In this document: piece by piece, positions 9,134 through 16,452 of the stretch
How positions within the stretch are numbered: the first letter of the stretch is position 1
Layout: each line of letters starts with the position of its first letter
Program-made: the position numbers and the translations under genes
Source of the DNA: JAEMQF01 sp963850525
GTDB taxonomy: Bacteria > Pseudomonadota > Gammaproteobacteria > Burkholderiales > Burkholderiaceae_C
Assembly (NCBI GenBank): GCA_963850525.1
Contig: CAWKLQ010000008.1
Location: 1,488,001 to 1,552,000 of the forward strand
Length of the DNA: 64,000 nucleotides
Direction of reading: 5' to 3'
Notes under the pieces: generated by a model
Databases searched by the model: none
Told to the model about the DNA's origin: nothing
The model's input: only the letters and a program-made list of their open reading frames with translations

Positions 9134-9640
9134 TCAAGGTTCGCCGTCCCAATAGTCGAGGTCGTCGCTGTCGCGGTGCATTCGCGCAAAGCCATACGGG
9201 TCGCCGTCGCGCGTCGCGCTGGCCAGGTACTTGCCGGAGTCCGGATACTCGACGATCTCCGGGCTCTCTTTGGTGCTCACCGACAGGTACTTCAGCGGCG
9301 CATTCGAGTCATTGATGATCTGGTGCGGGTACTCGGGGCCGGGCGGTATGAAGACGACATCGCCCGTCACCAGCGGTAACAATTCGTCGGCGACGCGCAG
9401 CGTGGCGCTGCCTTCGAGGATGACAAAGACCTCTTCCTGCGCGTAGTGAAAGTGGTAGGGGCAGGCGCGTTTGCCGGGCGGGACGATGTCGATGCTGACG
9501 CCCAATTTGGACGCTGCGGTGCCACGCGCCAAGCGCGCGCACAGCGTCTCGTAAAGCGGGTCGCGCCGCTCCAGTGTTTTCTCCGCCGCGTCGAAATTGC
9601 GGATCAGTTTGGTTCGAAGCTTTTGCGCAAGCGTTGCCAT
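9134..9640 (-). CDS. Cupin-domain protein
   Basis: From the ATG at 9640 the protein has 168 residues. The start is supported by a GGAG site 7-10 bases upstream; the frame remains open further upstream. The core has a cupin motif 1 (PYHFHYAQEEVFVILEG: two His and the acidic ligand) and a motif 2 ending IPPGPEYPHQIIND with a further His. This indicates a small metal-binding beta-barrel. The C-terminal tail (DGDPYGFARMHRDSDDLDYW) resembles uncharacterised cupins. No substrate can be named. It is transcribed divergently from the YdcF-like gene at 9772. Confidence 0.82.
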   Translation of the reverse strand: MATLAQKLRTKLIRNFDAAEKTLERRDPLYETLCARLARGTAASKLGVSIDIVPPGKRACPYHFHYAQEEVFVILEGSATLRVADELLPLVTGDVVFIPPGPEYPHQIINDSNAPLKYLSVSTKESPEIVEYPDSGKYLASATRDGDPYGFARMHRDSDDLDYWDGEP

Positions 9641-9771
9641 GTCCAACTCCAGGTCGAGTTGCACTCCCATCATGCCCGCGACGCGACGTGCGCGGATCGG
9701 GGCCGACCCAGGGCCGCGGTGCGCGCAATGCACAATCGCCGCGCCACGCCTCAATCATTGCATCGCCCTCC

Positions 9772-10581
9772 TTGAACAGTCTGTTCGTTCTCCTCGGCAT
9801 CGAATCCTGGAAACCGGCGCTGGCGGCCTTGCTGCTTCCCCCGGTGCCGCTGTTGCTGATGGTGCTGCTCGGCGCCTGGCTGATGGCGCGGCGGCGTTTG
9901 TTCGGTGCGGCAACGCTTTTGCTTGGCGTTGCCCTGCTCTGGTTGAGCCACTGCGCGGTGAGCGGGAACGCGCTGTCGCGCTGGCTGTTGAATCCTCCCG
10001 AAGCGCTGAGCGCGCAACGCATCGAGGCGCTGCGTGCGGATTCCGGCGCGCGCAAGCACATCGCCATCGTCGTGCTTGGCGGGGGCGTCGAGCCGTTGGC
10101 ACCCGAATACGGCACCAGCTCCTTGACGTCCGGGTCTGCGGAGCGCCTTCGGTATGGCTTGTGGCTGGCGCGCGCCACCAGCCTGCCGGTGGCGTTCAGC
10201 GGCGGCATCGGCTGGGGCGAAGCCGGCGACGAGACCGAAGCGCAGGCGGCAGAGCGCATCGCCCGCCACGAATTCGGCGTGCCCCTGCGCTGGGCCGAAG
10301 GCGAATCGCGCGACACGCGCGAGAACGCAGTCCGCAGCATCGCGCTGCTGCGTCGCGAGGGCGTGAACCACATCGTGCTCGTGACTCACGACTGGCACAT
10401 GACGCGGGCGCAACGAGATTTTGAGCGCGCCGGCAAGCCAGGCTTCACGATCGAAGCCGCGCCGCTGGGTCTGGCGAGAAACGTGACCTTGCCCAACCTG
10501 CCCTGGCTTCCCTCGGGCGAGGGCATGCTGCACGTGCGCCGCGTGCTGCGCGAGGCGCTGGGCTTGCTGATGGGCGCCTAA
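9772..10581 (+). CDS. YdcF/SanA-like membrane protein (DUF218)
   Basis: From a TTG at 9772 the protein has 269 residues. Upstream in-frame starts would run into the divergent cupin gene. Two N-terminal hydrophobic segments (about residues 12-32 and 37-58) precede a DUF218 domain. That domain shows IAIVVLGGG, the Glu/Asn element SRDTRENA and VLVTHDWHMTRA. Relatives (ElyC, SanA, YdcF) act in envelope maintenance, possibly on lipid carriers, but no reaction is firmly known. The start codon is the least certain part of the call. Confidence 0.8.
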   Translation: MNSLFVLLGIESWKPALAALLLPPVPLLLMVLLGAWLMARRRLFGAATLLLGVALLWLSHCAVSGNALSRWLLNPPEALSAQRIEALRADSGARKHIAIVVLGGGVEPLAPEYGTSSLTSGSAERLRYGLWLARATSLPVAFSGGIGWGEAGDETEAQAAERIARHEFGVPLRWAEGESRDTRENAVRSIALLRREGVNHIVLVTHDWHMTRAQRDFERAGKPGFTIEAAPLGLARNVTLPNLPWLPSGEGMLHVRRVLREALGLLMGA

Positions 10582-10687
10582 GCAAGGCGCGTTCGTGAGC
10601 GCGCAGCACTAGCGCTTTCCCTAGAAGGGTTTGAAGCGATCGTCTCGCACAATCGCCCGGCTCGTTCCGTTGGTCAGAGGAATAACA

Positions 10688-12304
10688 ATGCTTGTCCTCG
10701 CGTGGTTGTTTGGAATCGTCATCGCGGTCGTGGTGATCGCCGTGGTGGTGATCTTTCTGAGCCGCTTCTACCGCAAGTCGACGCGCGACGTCGCCATCAT
10801 CCGCACCGGTTTCGGTGGCCAGCGCACCGTCATCTCGGGCGGCGTGCTCGCGCTGCCGTTCCTGCACAAGATCGACGAGATCAACATGCGCACGATTCGC
10901 GTGGAGGTGAAGCGCGCGGGAGAAAAGTCGCTGATCACGGAAGATCGCATGCGTGTCGACGCCGAGCTCGAGTTCTATGTGCGCGTGCAGCCCACCGTCG
11001 AAGGCGTGGCCACCGCAGCGCAGGCGCTCGGCTCCAAGGCGTTCACGCCCGAGGGCATCCGCAACATGATGGAAGGCCGCTTCATCGACGCGGTGCAGGC
11101 GATTGCCGCCTCCGAGACGATGGACACGCTGCACGAGAAGCGCGCCGAGTTCGTCGCCAAGGTGTCGGGGCTGCTGCGCGACAACCTCGCGCAAAACGGC
11201 ATCCTGCTCGATTCGGTGTCGCTGACGCGTCTCGACCAGGCGGCGTTCGCGTCGCTCGACGAGAACAACGCGTTCAACGCGGTGGGGATGCGGCGCCTGG
11301 CGGAAATCATCGCCGTGAACAAGAAGAAGCGCGCCGAAGTCGAGGCCGACGCCGACATCTCGGTGCGCCAGACGCAGCTCGACGCGACCAAGCAGCGCCT
11401 CATCATCGGCCAGCAGGAAGAGCAGGCGCAGATCAACCAGCGCATGGAGATCGAGAAAATCAAGGCGTCGAGCGACGCCGAAACCGCGCGCGCTCGCGAG
11501 CAGGCGATGGTCGATTCGGAAGACGCGCGAATCGGCCGCGAGCAGACGACTCGCACGCGCGAAATTCAGAAGAGCCGCGAACTGCGCAAGATGGAAATCG
11601 AGGCGCAGCTCAGCTCGGAAATCCGCAAGGTCGACAGCTCGATCCAGCTCGCCGGCAAACACGCCGAAGAGGCGCACGCCCAGGCAAAGGCCGAGCTCGC
11701 GCGCACCGAAGTGATCCTCGCGCAGGAGCAGGTGCAAACCGAGCGTGAACGCGCTGTCGCCGACCGCTCGCGCGAAATGGCGGTGAAGCGCGTCACCGAG
11801 GCCGGCGAAGTCGCCGAGGCGAACGCCGCGAGCGACGCGAACGTGTTGCTGCGCCGCGCGCGCGCCGAGAGCGAAGCGACGCGCACCAAGGCCGACGCGG
11901 ATCGTCTGCGCATGCTCGCCGAAAGCGAAGGCTCGCGCGCGCTCATCGCCTCGGAAAATTCGCTCAGCGAATCGCTGATGAGCATGAAGCTCGAAAAATA
12001 TCGGCTCGACCGCATCCCCGAAATCCTGCAGCAGATGATGAAGCCGGTGGAGAAGATCGACAGCATCCGCATCCACCAGGTCACGGGTTTCGGCTCGAGC
12101 AATGGCGCCTCCGGCAGTTCGAACGGCGGCGCGGGCGACGGCAATTCGAACAAGCCGCCGGTGACGCAGGTGATGGACAGCATCATGGGCATGGCCTTGC
12201 AGTTGCCGGCCCTCAAGAGCATCGGCGACCAGATCGGTGTTGATTTTTCTTCCGCAGTCAACGTGTCGCCCGCCAAGGCGCCGCCTTCGGAGCCGGCCAA
12301 ATGA
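10688..12304 (+). CDS. Flotillin/band-7 family membrane protein
   Basis: The 538-residue protein starts at the ATG at 10688, which has an AGAGG site upstream. One N-terminal membrane segment (about residues 5-28) is followed by an SPFH/band-7 domain (TRDVAIIRTGFGGQR to about residue 200). A long Glu/Arg/Ala-rich coiled coil (about 200-430) then leads to a Gly/Ser/Asn linker and a short C-terminal region. The layout matches bacterial flotillins (YuaG/FloT), which scaffold membrane microdomains. It stands alone between the YdcF-like gene and the amide transporter; no NfeD-like partner is adjacent. Confidence 0.88.
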   Translation: MLVLAWLFGIVIAVVVIAVVVIFLSRFYRKSTRDVAIIRTGFGGQRTVISGGVLALPFLHKIDEINMRTIRVEVKRAGEKSLITEDRMRVDAELEFYVRVQPTVEGVATAAQALGSKAFTPEGIRNMMEGRFIDAVQAIAASETMDTLHEKRAEFVAKVSGLLRDNLAQNGILLDSVSLTRLDQAAFASLDENNAFNAVGMRRLAEIIAVNKKKRAEVEADADISVRQTQLDATKQRLIIGQQEEQAQINQRMEIEKIKASSDAETARAREQAMVDSEDARIGREQTTRTREIQKSRELRKMEIEAQLSSEIRKVDSSIQLAGKHAEEAHAQAKAELARTEVILAQEQVQTERERAVADRSREMAVKRVTEAGEVAEANAASDANVLLRRARAESEATRTKADADRLRMLAESEGSRALIASENSLSESLMSMKLEKYRLDRIPEILQQMMKPVEKIDSIRIHQVTGFGSSNGASGSSNGGAGDGNSNKPPVTQVMDSIMGMALQLPALKSIGDQIGVDFSSAVNVSPAKAPPSEPAK

Positions 12305-12325
12305 TCCGCGTAGGCCGGGAGACTC

Positions 12326-12407
12326 GTCATGCCGGCGCACGCCGGCATCCAGCCTCGGCGCGCCGTGACCTGCACTGCAGTGGATCCCGGCGTACGCCGG
12401 GATGACA
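12326..12407. repeat. Repetitive extragenic palindrome pair (REP-like)
   Basis: Two inverted-repeat units (12326-12350 and 12382-12407) lie in opposite orientation around a 31-base spacer. Each is a palindrome of the type GTCATCCCGGCG...CGCCGGGATCC. The left unit is a variant (ATGCCGGCGCACGCCGGCAT). The same family recurs at 17306-17330 and 19024-19126. Confidence 0.85.
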
Positions 12408-12480
12408 AACTCGACACTGGACACTATCTACCCGGCCACCACGTTCCTCACCACAACTTACCACTGAAGGAGACATCCGC

Positions 12481-13719
12481 ATGCGCAAGTCCCGTCGCCA
12501 GTTTCTGGCCTCCACCGGCTCCGCCGCCGGCCTGACCGTCCTGGGCTCGACCATTCCCTTCGAACTCGTGCTCGCGCAAGGCGCACCGATCAAACTCGGC
12601 TCGGTGCTCGACAACTCGGGCAACCTGGACGCCTACGGCAAGCCGATGGTCATGGCCACCCAGCTCGCTGCGGAAGAAATCAACGCCACCGGGGGCCTGC
12701 TCGGGCGCAAGATCGAAGTCAAGCAATACGACTCGCAGTCCGACATCGCCCTCTACACCAAGTTCGCTCAGCAGCTCAGCCGCGACGACAAGGTCGACGT
12801 CGTGCACGGCGGCATCACGAGTGCGTCACGCGAAGCAATTCGCCAGACCTTCAAGCGTGCCAACACGCTGTATTTCTACAACGTGCTGTACGAGGGCGGT
12901 GTGTGCGACCGCAACGTCGTGTGCACGGGCACGACACCGGCCCAGGCGGTGGAGCCCATCGTCGAGATCGCGCTCAAGCAATGGGGCAAGACCGCCTATA
13001 TCCTGGCAGCTGACTACAACTACGGCCAGATCACGGCGAAGTGGCTCGCCCACTACATCGGCAAGGGCGGCGGCAAGACCTTGAAGACCGACTTCTTCCC
13101 GCTTGACGTGGCCGACTTCGGCTCGACGATCGCGAAGATCCAGCAGGAAAAGCCCGCCTTCGTCGTGGCCGCACTGGTGGGTGGCGCGCACATGTCGTTC
13201 TTCCGGCAATGGGCCGCTTCGGGAATGAACAAGAAGATTCCGCTGTGCTCCACGACGTTCGGCGTGGGCAACGAGCACCTGGCGCTTTCGCCCGCCGAGG
13301 GCGACGGCATCCTGATCGCAGGCAACTACAGTCAGGAGTCGACGGAGCCGGCGAACAAGGAATTCCTCGCCAAGTGGGCGAAGCGTTTCGGCGACACCAA
13401 GGTCGTGCACGAAATCGCCGTCTCGCAGTACCAGGGCATCATGCTCTGGGCTGCGTGCGTGAAGAAGGCCGGGTCGCTCGACCGCGAGAAGATGCTCGCG
13501 GCCATCGAATCGGGCGTGAGCATTCAGGGCCCGGGCGGCAAGGTGACGCTCGAGCCGAAAACGCACCATGCGACGCTCGACATCAAGGTCATGGAAGTGA
13601 AAAACCAGAAGCTCACGATCAAGCAGGAGTTCAAGGCGCGCCCGCCGTCGGACACGCTGCAATTCTGCGACCTGCAGAAGAACCCGGCCGAGAACAAGCA
13701 GTTCGAAGTCAAGATCTGA
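12481..13719 (+). CDS. Amide/urea-type ABC transporter substrate-binding protein
   Basis: The 412-residue protein has a twin-arginine-like signal (MRKSRRQFLASTGSAAG) and an AAGGAG ribosome site before the ATG. The mature part has the type I periplasmic binding fold of the UrtA/AmiC/FmdD group, e.g. IKLGSVLDNSGNLDAYG near the N-terminus and ILAADYNYGQITAKW in the second lobe. The ABC genes that follow (two permeases, two ATPases) and two nearby amidases point to an amide or urea-like ligand. The branched-chain amino-acid class is the alternative. It is the first gene of the operon. Confidence 0.9.
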   Translation: MRKSRRQFLASTGSAAGLTVLGSTIPFELVLAQGAPIKLGSVLDNSGNLDAYGKPMVMATQLAAEEINATGGLLGRKIEVKQYDSQSDIALYTKFAQQLSRDDKVDVVHGGITSASREAIRQTFKRANTLYFYNVLYEGGVCDRNVVCTGTTPAQAVEPIVEIALKQWGKTAYILAADYNYGQITAKWLAHYIGKGGGKTLKTDFFPLDVADFGSTIAKIQQEKPAFVVAALVGGAHMSFFRQWAASGMNKKIPLCSTTFGVGNEHLALSPAEGDGILIAGNYSQESTEPANKEFLAKWAKRFGDTKVVHEIAVSQYQGIMLWAACVKKAGSLDREKMLAAIESGVSIQGPGGKVTLEPKTHHATLDIKVMEVKNQKLTIKQEFKARPPSDTLQFCDLQKNPAENKQFEVKI

Positions 13720-13755
13720 TTCGCCTCTGACCCTGTTGCACCCGACTCGCGGCGC

Positions 13756-14622
13756 ATGGACTACGCAGGCGTCGTCGCCTTAGAGATCCTCTACATGATC
13801 GCCTTCCTCGCGCTCACCAGCGCGGGGTTGGCCGTCGTGTTCGGGATGACGCGCGTCATCAACCTCGCGCACGGCGAGTTCGTCATGATCGGCGGCTACA
13901 CCACGATCGCCTGCGCCAAGGCGGGAATCAACATCTACTTCTCGATGCTCGTGCTTGCGCCTCTCGTCGTCGGACTTTTCGGCCTGATCGTCGAGCGCAT
14001 CGTCGTGCGGCACTTGTATGGCCGCATGATCGACACCATGCTCGCGACCTGGGGCCTGTCGCTGCTGATGATCGGCCTGGTGACGCTGATCTTCGGCAAT
14101 ACGGCGGTGAGCGTCCCCGCGCCGATTCCCGGCTACGCACTGGGCGACTACCAGATGGGCGGCTACAACCTGTTCATCATCCTGATCGCGGTGTTGATGT
14201 TGCTCGGCATGTGGCTGCTGTTTCGCTACACGCGCGTCGGCCTGATCGCGCGCGGCGCGATGCAAAGTGCCGACGTCGCCTCGACCCTGGGCTACAACCC
14301 GAAGATCGTCTACATGTGGACGTTCACCGCAGGCGCTGCGCTGTCGGGCTTGGCGGGCGGCGTGCTCGCGCCGCTGACGGGCTTGTTGCCTTCTTCGGGC
14401 GGTGCCTACATCGCCAAGGCCTTCATCACCGTCATCACGGGCGGTGCTGCGGTGATTGCGGGAACGCTGTCGAGTTCGGTGATCTTCGGCGCGATCAACC
14501 AGCTCGTCTCGTTCGGCTCGACGCCGATGATGGGCGAGATCGCGATGCTCGCCCTGGCGATCGTGCTGCTGCGCCTGATGCCGCAGGGAATCACCGGGCG
14601 CTTCTTCCGGAATTCGGCATGA
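13756..14622 (+). CDS. LivH/UrtB-type ABC transporter permease
   Basis: The 288-residue protein has about eight hydrophobic segments and the LivH hallmark VFGMTRVINLAHGEFVMIGG near its N-terminus. The cytoplasmic loop GLIARGAMQSADVASTLG matches the ATPase-contact region of the family. It lies 36 bases after the binding-protein gene and forms the inner-membrane channel with the LivM-type partner downstream. Confidence 0.93.
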   Translation: MDYAGVVALEILYMIAFLALTSAGLAVVFGMTRVINLAHGEFVMIGGYTTIACAKAGINIYFSMLVLAPLVVGLFGLIVERIVVRHLYGRMIDTMLATWGLSLLMIGLVTLIFGNTAVSVPAPIPGYALGDYQMGGYNLFIILIAVLMLLGMWLLFRYTRVGLIARGAMQSADVASTLGYNPKIVYMWTFTAGAALSGLAGGVLAPLTGLLPSSGGAYIAKAFITVITGGAAVIAGTLSSSVIFGAINQLVSFGSTPMMGEIAMLALAIVLLRLMPQGITGRFFRNSA

Positions 14623-14677
14623 GCCGCCGGGCCGTCCCCAAGGCTCATACCGAAGCGCGCAGCGCGGAGGTTTCCTG

Positions 14678-15730
14678 ATGCAGGACAAGTTCGGCGCCGC
14701 CGGCCGGATGCGCTGGGGCTGGTTCATCGCCTTTGCGCTCGTCCTCTTGCTGCTGCCGCTGATCACCGACACGGGCACGCCGACGCTGCTGTGCATCTAC
14801 GCCCTCTTCGCGCTGTCGCTGGGCCTGATGTGGGGTTACGCCGGCATCTTGAGCTTCGGCCACGCCGCGTACTTCGGCCTGGGCGCCTACACCTACGCGA
14901 TCACATCGATGAACGCCGGCGAGAGCACGGCGGCGCTGCTGCTCGCAATGCTGATTCCCGCGTTGGTTGCGGCAGTCATCGGCGCGATGATGTTCTACGG
15001 CCGCATCAGCGACGTCTACATGGGCGTGATCACGCTCGTCGTGACGCTGATCCTGTTCAAATTCATGAACCAGACGGCGGGCGACGCATACCGCATCGGC
15101 AGCGCGCGGCTGGGCGGATTCAACGGCATCCCGGCCTTCCCCATCCTCAACGTTCCCGGCGACCCGAGCCTCACGATTTTCGGCACGCCGTTCTACTACT
15201 TCTCGATCTTCTGTTTGCTCGGCTGCTATTTGCTGTCGCGCTGGGTTCTCTACAGCTCGTTCGGCCGCGTACTGATCGGCATTCGCGAAAACGAAGCGCG
15301 CGCCGAACTGCTCGGCTACAACGCCCCCGCGTACAAGACCGCGATCTTCACGCTCACCGCGGCGATGGCGGGCTTGGCGGGTTGCCTGTTCGCGAACTGG
15401 GCCGAGATCGTCACGCCCACCGTGTTCAGCCTTGGGCAATCTGCGGAAGTGATCATCTGGGTCGTCGCCGGCGGCCTGGGAACGCTGATCGGGCCGATGC
15501 TCGGCGCGGCGGTACTCGGCATGCTTAAGCTGTTGCTGGGCACGCAGACGCTGATCGACAACTCGCTCGTGCTGGGAATCATCCTGATCCTCGTCGTGCT
15601 GCTCGTTCCGCGCGGCATCGCTCCGGCGTTCGCCGCGTGGCGCGAACGCTCGAGCCAGGCCGGCGCAAGCCGCCAGGCGACGGGCGGGACGCGGCGGCGC
15701 CGACGTGGCAGTGCGGCTGAAACAAGATGA
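14678..15730 (+). CDS. LivM/UrtC-type ABC transporter permease
   Basis: The 350-residue protein has LivM features: LGLMWGYAGILSFGHAAYFG near the N-terminus and the loop GIRENEARAELLGY that contacts the ATPases. A GCGGAGG site precedes the ATG. The last 30 residues are an Arg/Gly-rich tail beyond the usual family end. The stop overlaps the next gene's start (ATGA), showing tight coupling with the ATPase. Confidence 0.93.
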   Translation: MQDKFGAAGRMRWGWFIAFALVLLLLPLITDTGTPTLLCIYALFALSLGLMWGYAGILSFGHAAYFGLGAYTYAITSMNAGESTAALLLAMLIPALVAAVIGAMMFYGRISDVYMGVITLVVTLILFKFMNQTAGDAYRIGSARLGGFNGIPAFPILNVPGDPSLTIFGTPFYYFSIFCLLGCYLLSRWVLYSSFGRVLIGIRENEARAELLGYNAPAYKTAIFTLTAAMAGLAGCLFANWAEIVTPTVFSLGQSAEVIIWVVAGGLGTLIGPMLGAAVLGMLKLLLGTQTLIDNSLVLGIILILVVLLVPRGIAPAFAAWRERSSQAGASRQATGGTRRRRRGSAAETR

Positions 15731-16452
15731 GCGAACCCGTTGTCGAGACGCGCGACCTGAGCATGCGCTTTGGCGGCGTGACCGCAGTCAACAACGTCAA
15801 CCTGAGCTTGCGCGACCGCGAATTGCGCTGCCTGATCGGCCCCAACGGTGCGGGCAAGAGCACGCTCTTCAAGTGCCTCACGGGCCAGTTGCCGCTGAAC
15901 CCGGCGAACGGCCGCGTCTTCATCCGCGGCCAGGACGTGACGGGCTGGCGCCCGCATGAAATCGTGCGCCTGGGGGTGGGCATCAAGACGCAAGTGCCCT
16001 CCGTCATGAACGGCCTCACCGTGTGGGAAAACGTCTGGCTCGCGGCACGCCGGATTCACGGCCGCGAACGTGCGGGCAATGAAACGGACCGCATGATCCA
16101 GGAAATCGAACTGGGCAGCGTCGCGCGGCGTCAGGCCGGCGAGCTCGCGCACGGCCAGCGCCAGATCGTCGAGCTGTGCCTCGTGCTCGCGCAAAAGCCC
16201 TGGCTTGTTCTGCTGGACGAGCCGGCAGCGGGAATCACCGGCGCCGAAACCGAAAAACTCGTCGCGCTCATCCAGCGCATCAACGAGACGTCGACCGTGA
16301 TCGTCGTCGATCACGACATGCACTTCGTGAAAATGCTCGGCGGCAGCGTCACTGTGCTGCATCAAGGCGCCGTGCTCATGGAAGGCCACATCGACGCCGT
16401 GCTGCGCGATGCACGCGTGCGCGAGGTTTACGTGGGGAACCGAGCCAAGTGA
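15727..16452 (+). CDS. LivG/UrtD-type ABC transporter ATPase
   Basis: The 241-residue ATPase has Walker A GPNGAGKST, signature LAHGQRQ in place of LSGGQ, and Walker B LVLLDEPAAGI. The C-terminal VDHDMHFVKMLGGSVTVL is typical of LivG. It overlaps the LivM-type gene by four bases, and its TGA overlaps the GTG start of the second ATPase. It energises the importer as a heterodimer with the second ATPase. Confidence 0.94.
   Translation: MSEPVVETRDLSMRFGGVTAVNNVNLSLRDRELRCLIGPNGAGKSTLFKCLTGQLPLNPANGRVFIRGQDVTGWRPHEIVRLGVGIKTQVPSVMNGLTVWENVWLAARRIHGRERAGNETDRMIQEIELGSVARRQAGELAHGQRQIVELCLVLAQKPWLVLLDEPAAGITGAETEKLVALIQRINETSTVIVVDHDMHFVKMLGGSVTVLHQGAVLMEGHIDAVLRDARVREVYVGNRAK

Noticed and set aside
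7708..9315. A 535-residue plus-strand frame opposite the PQQ-dehydrogenase
   Set aside because: The minus-strand gene has a signal peptide, ribosome site and propeller motifs; the plus-strand frame has none.
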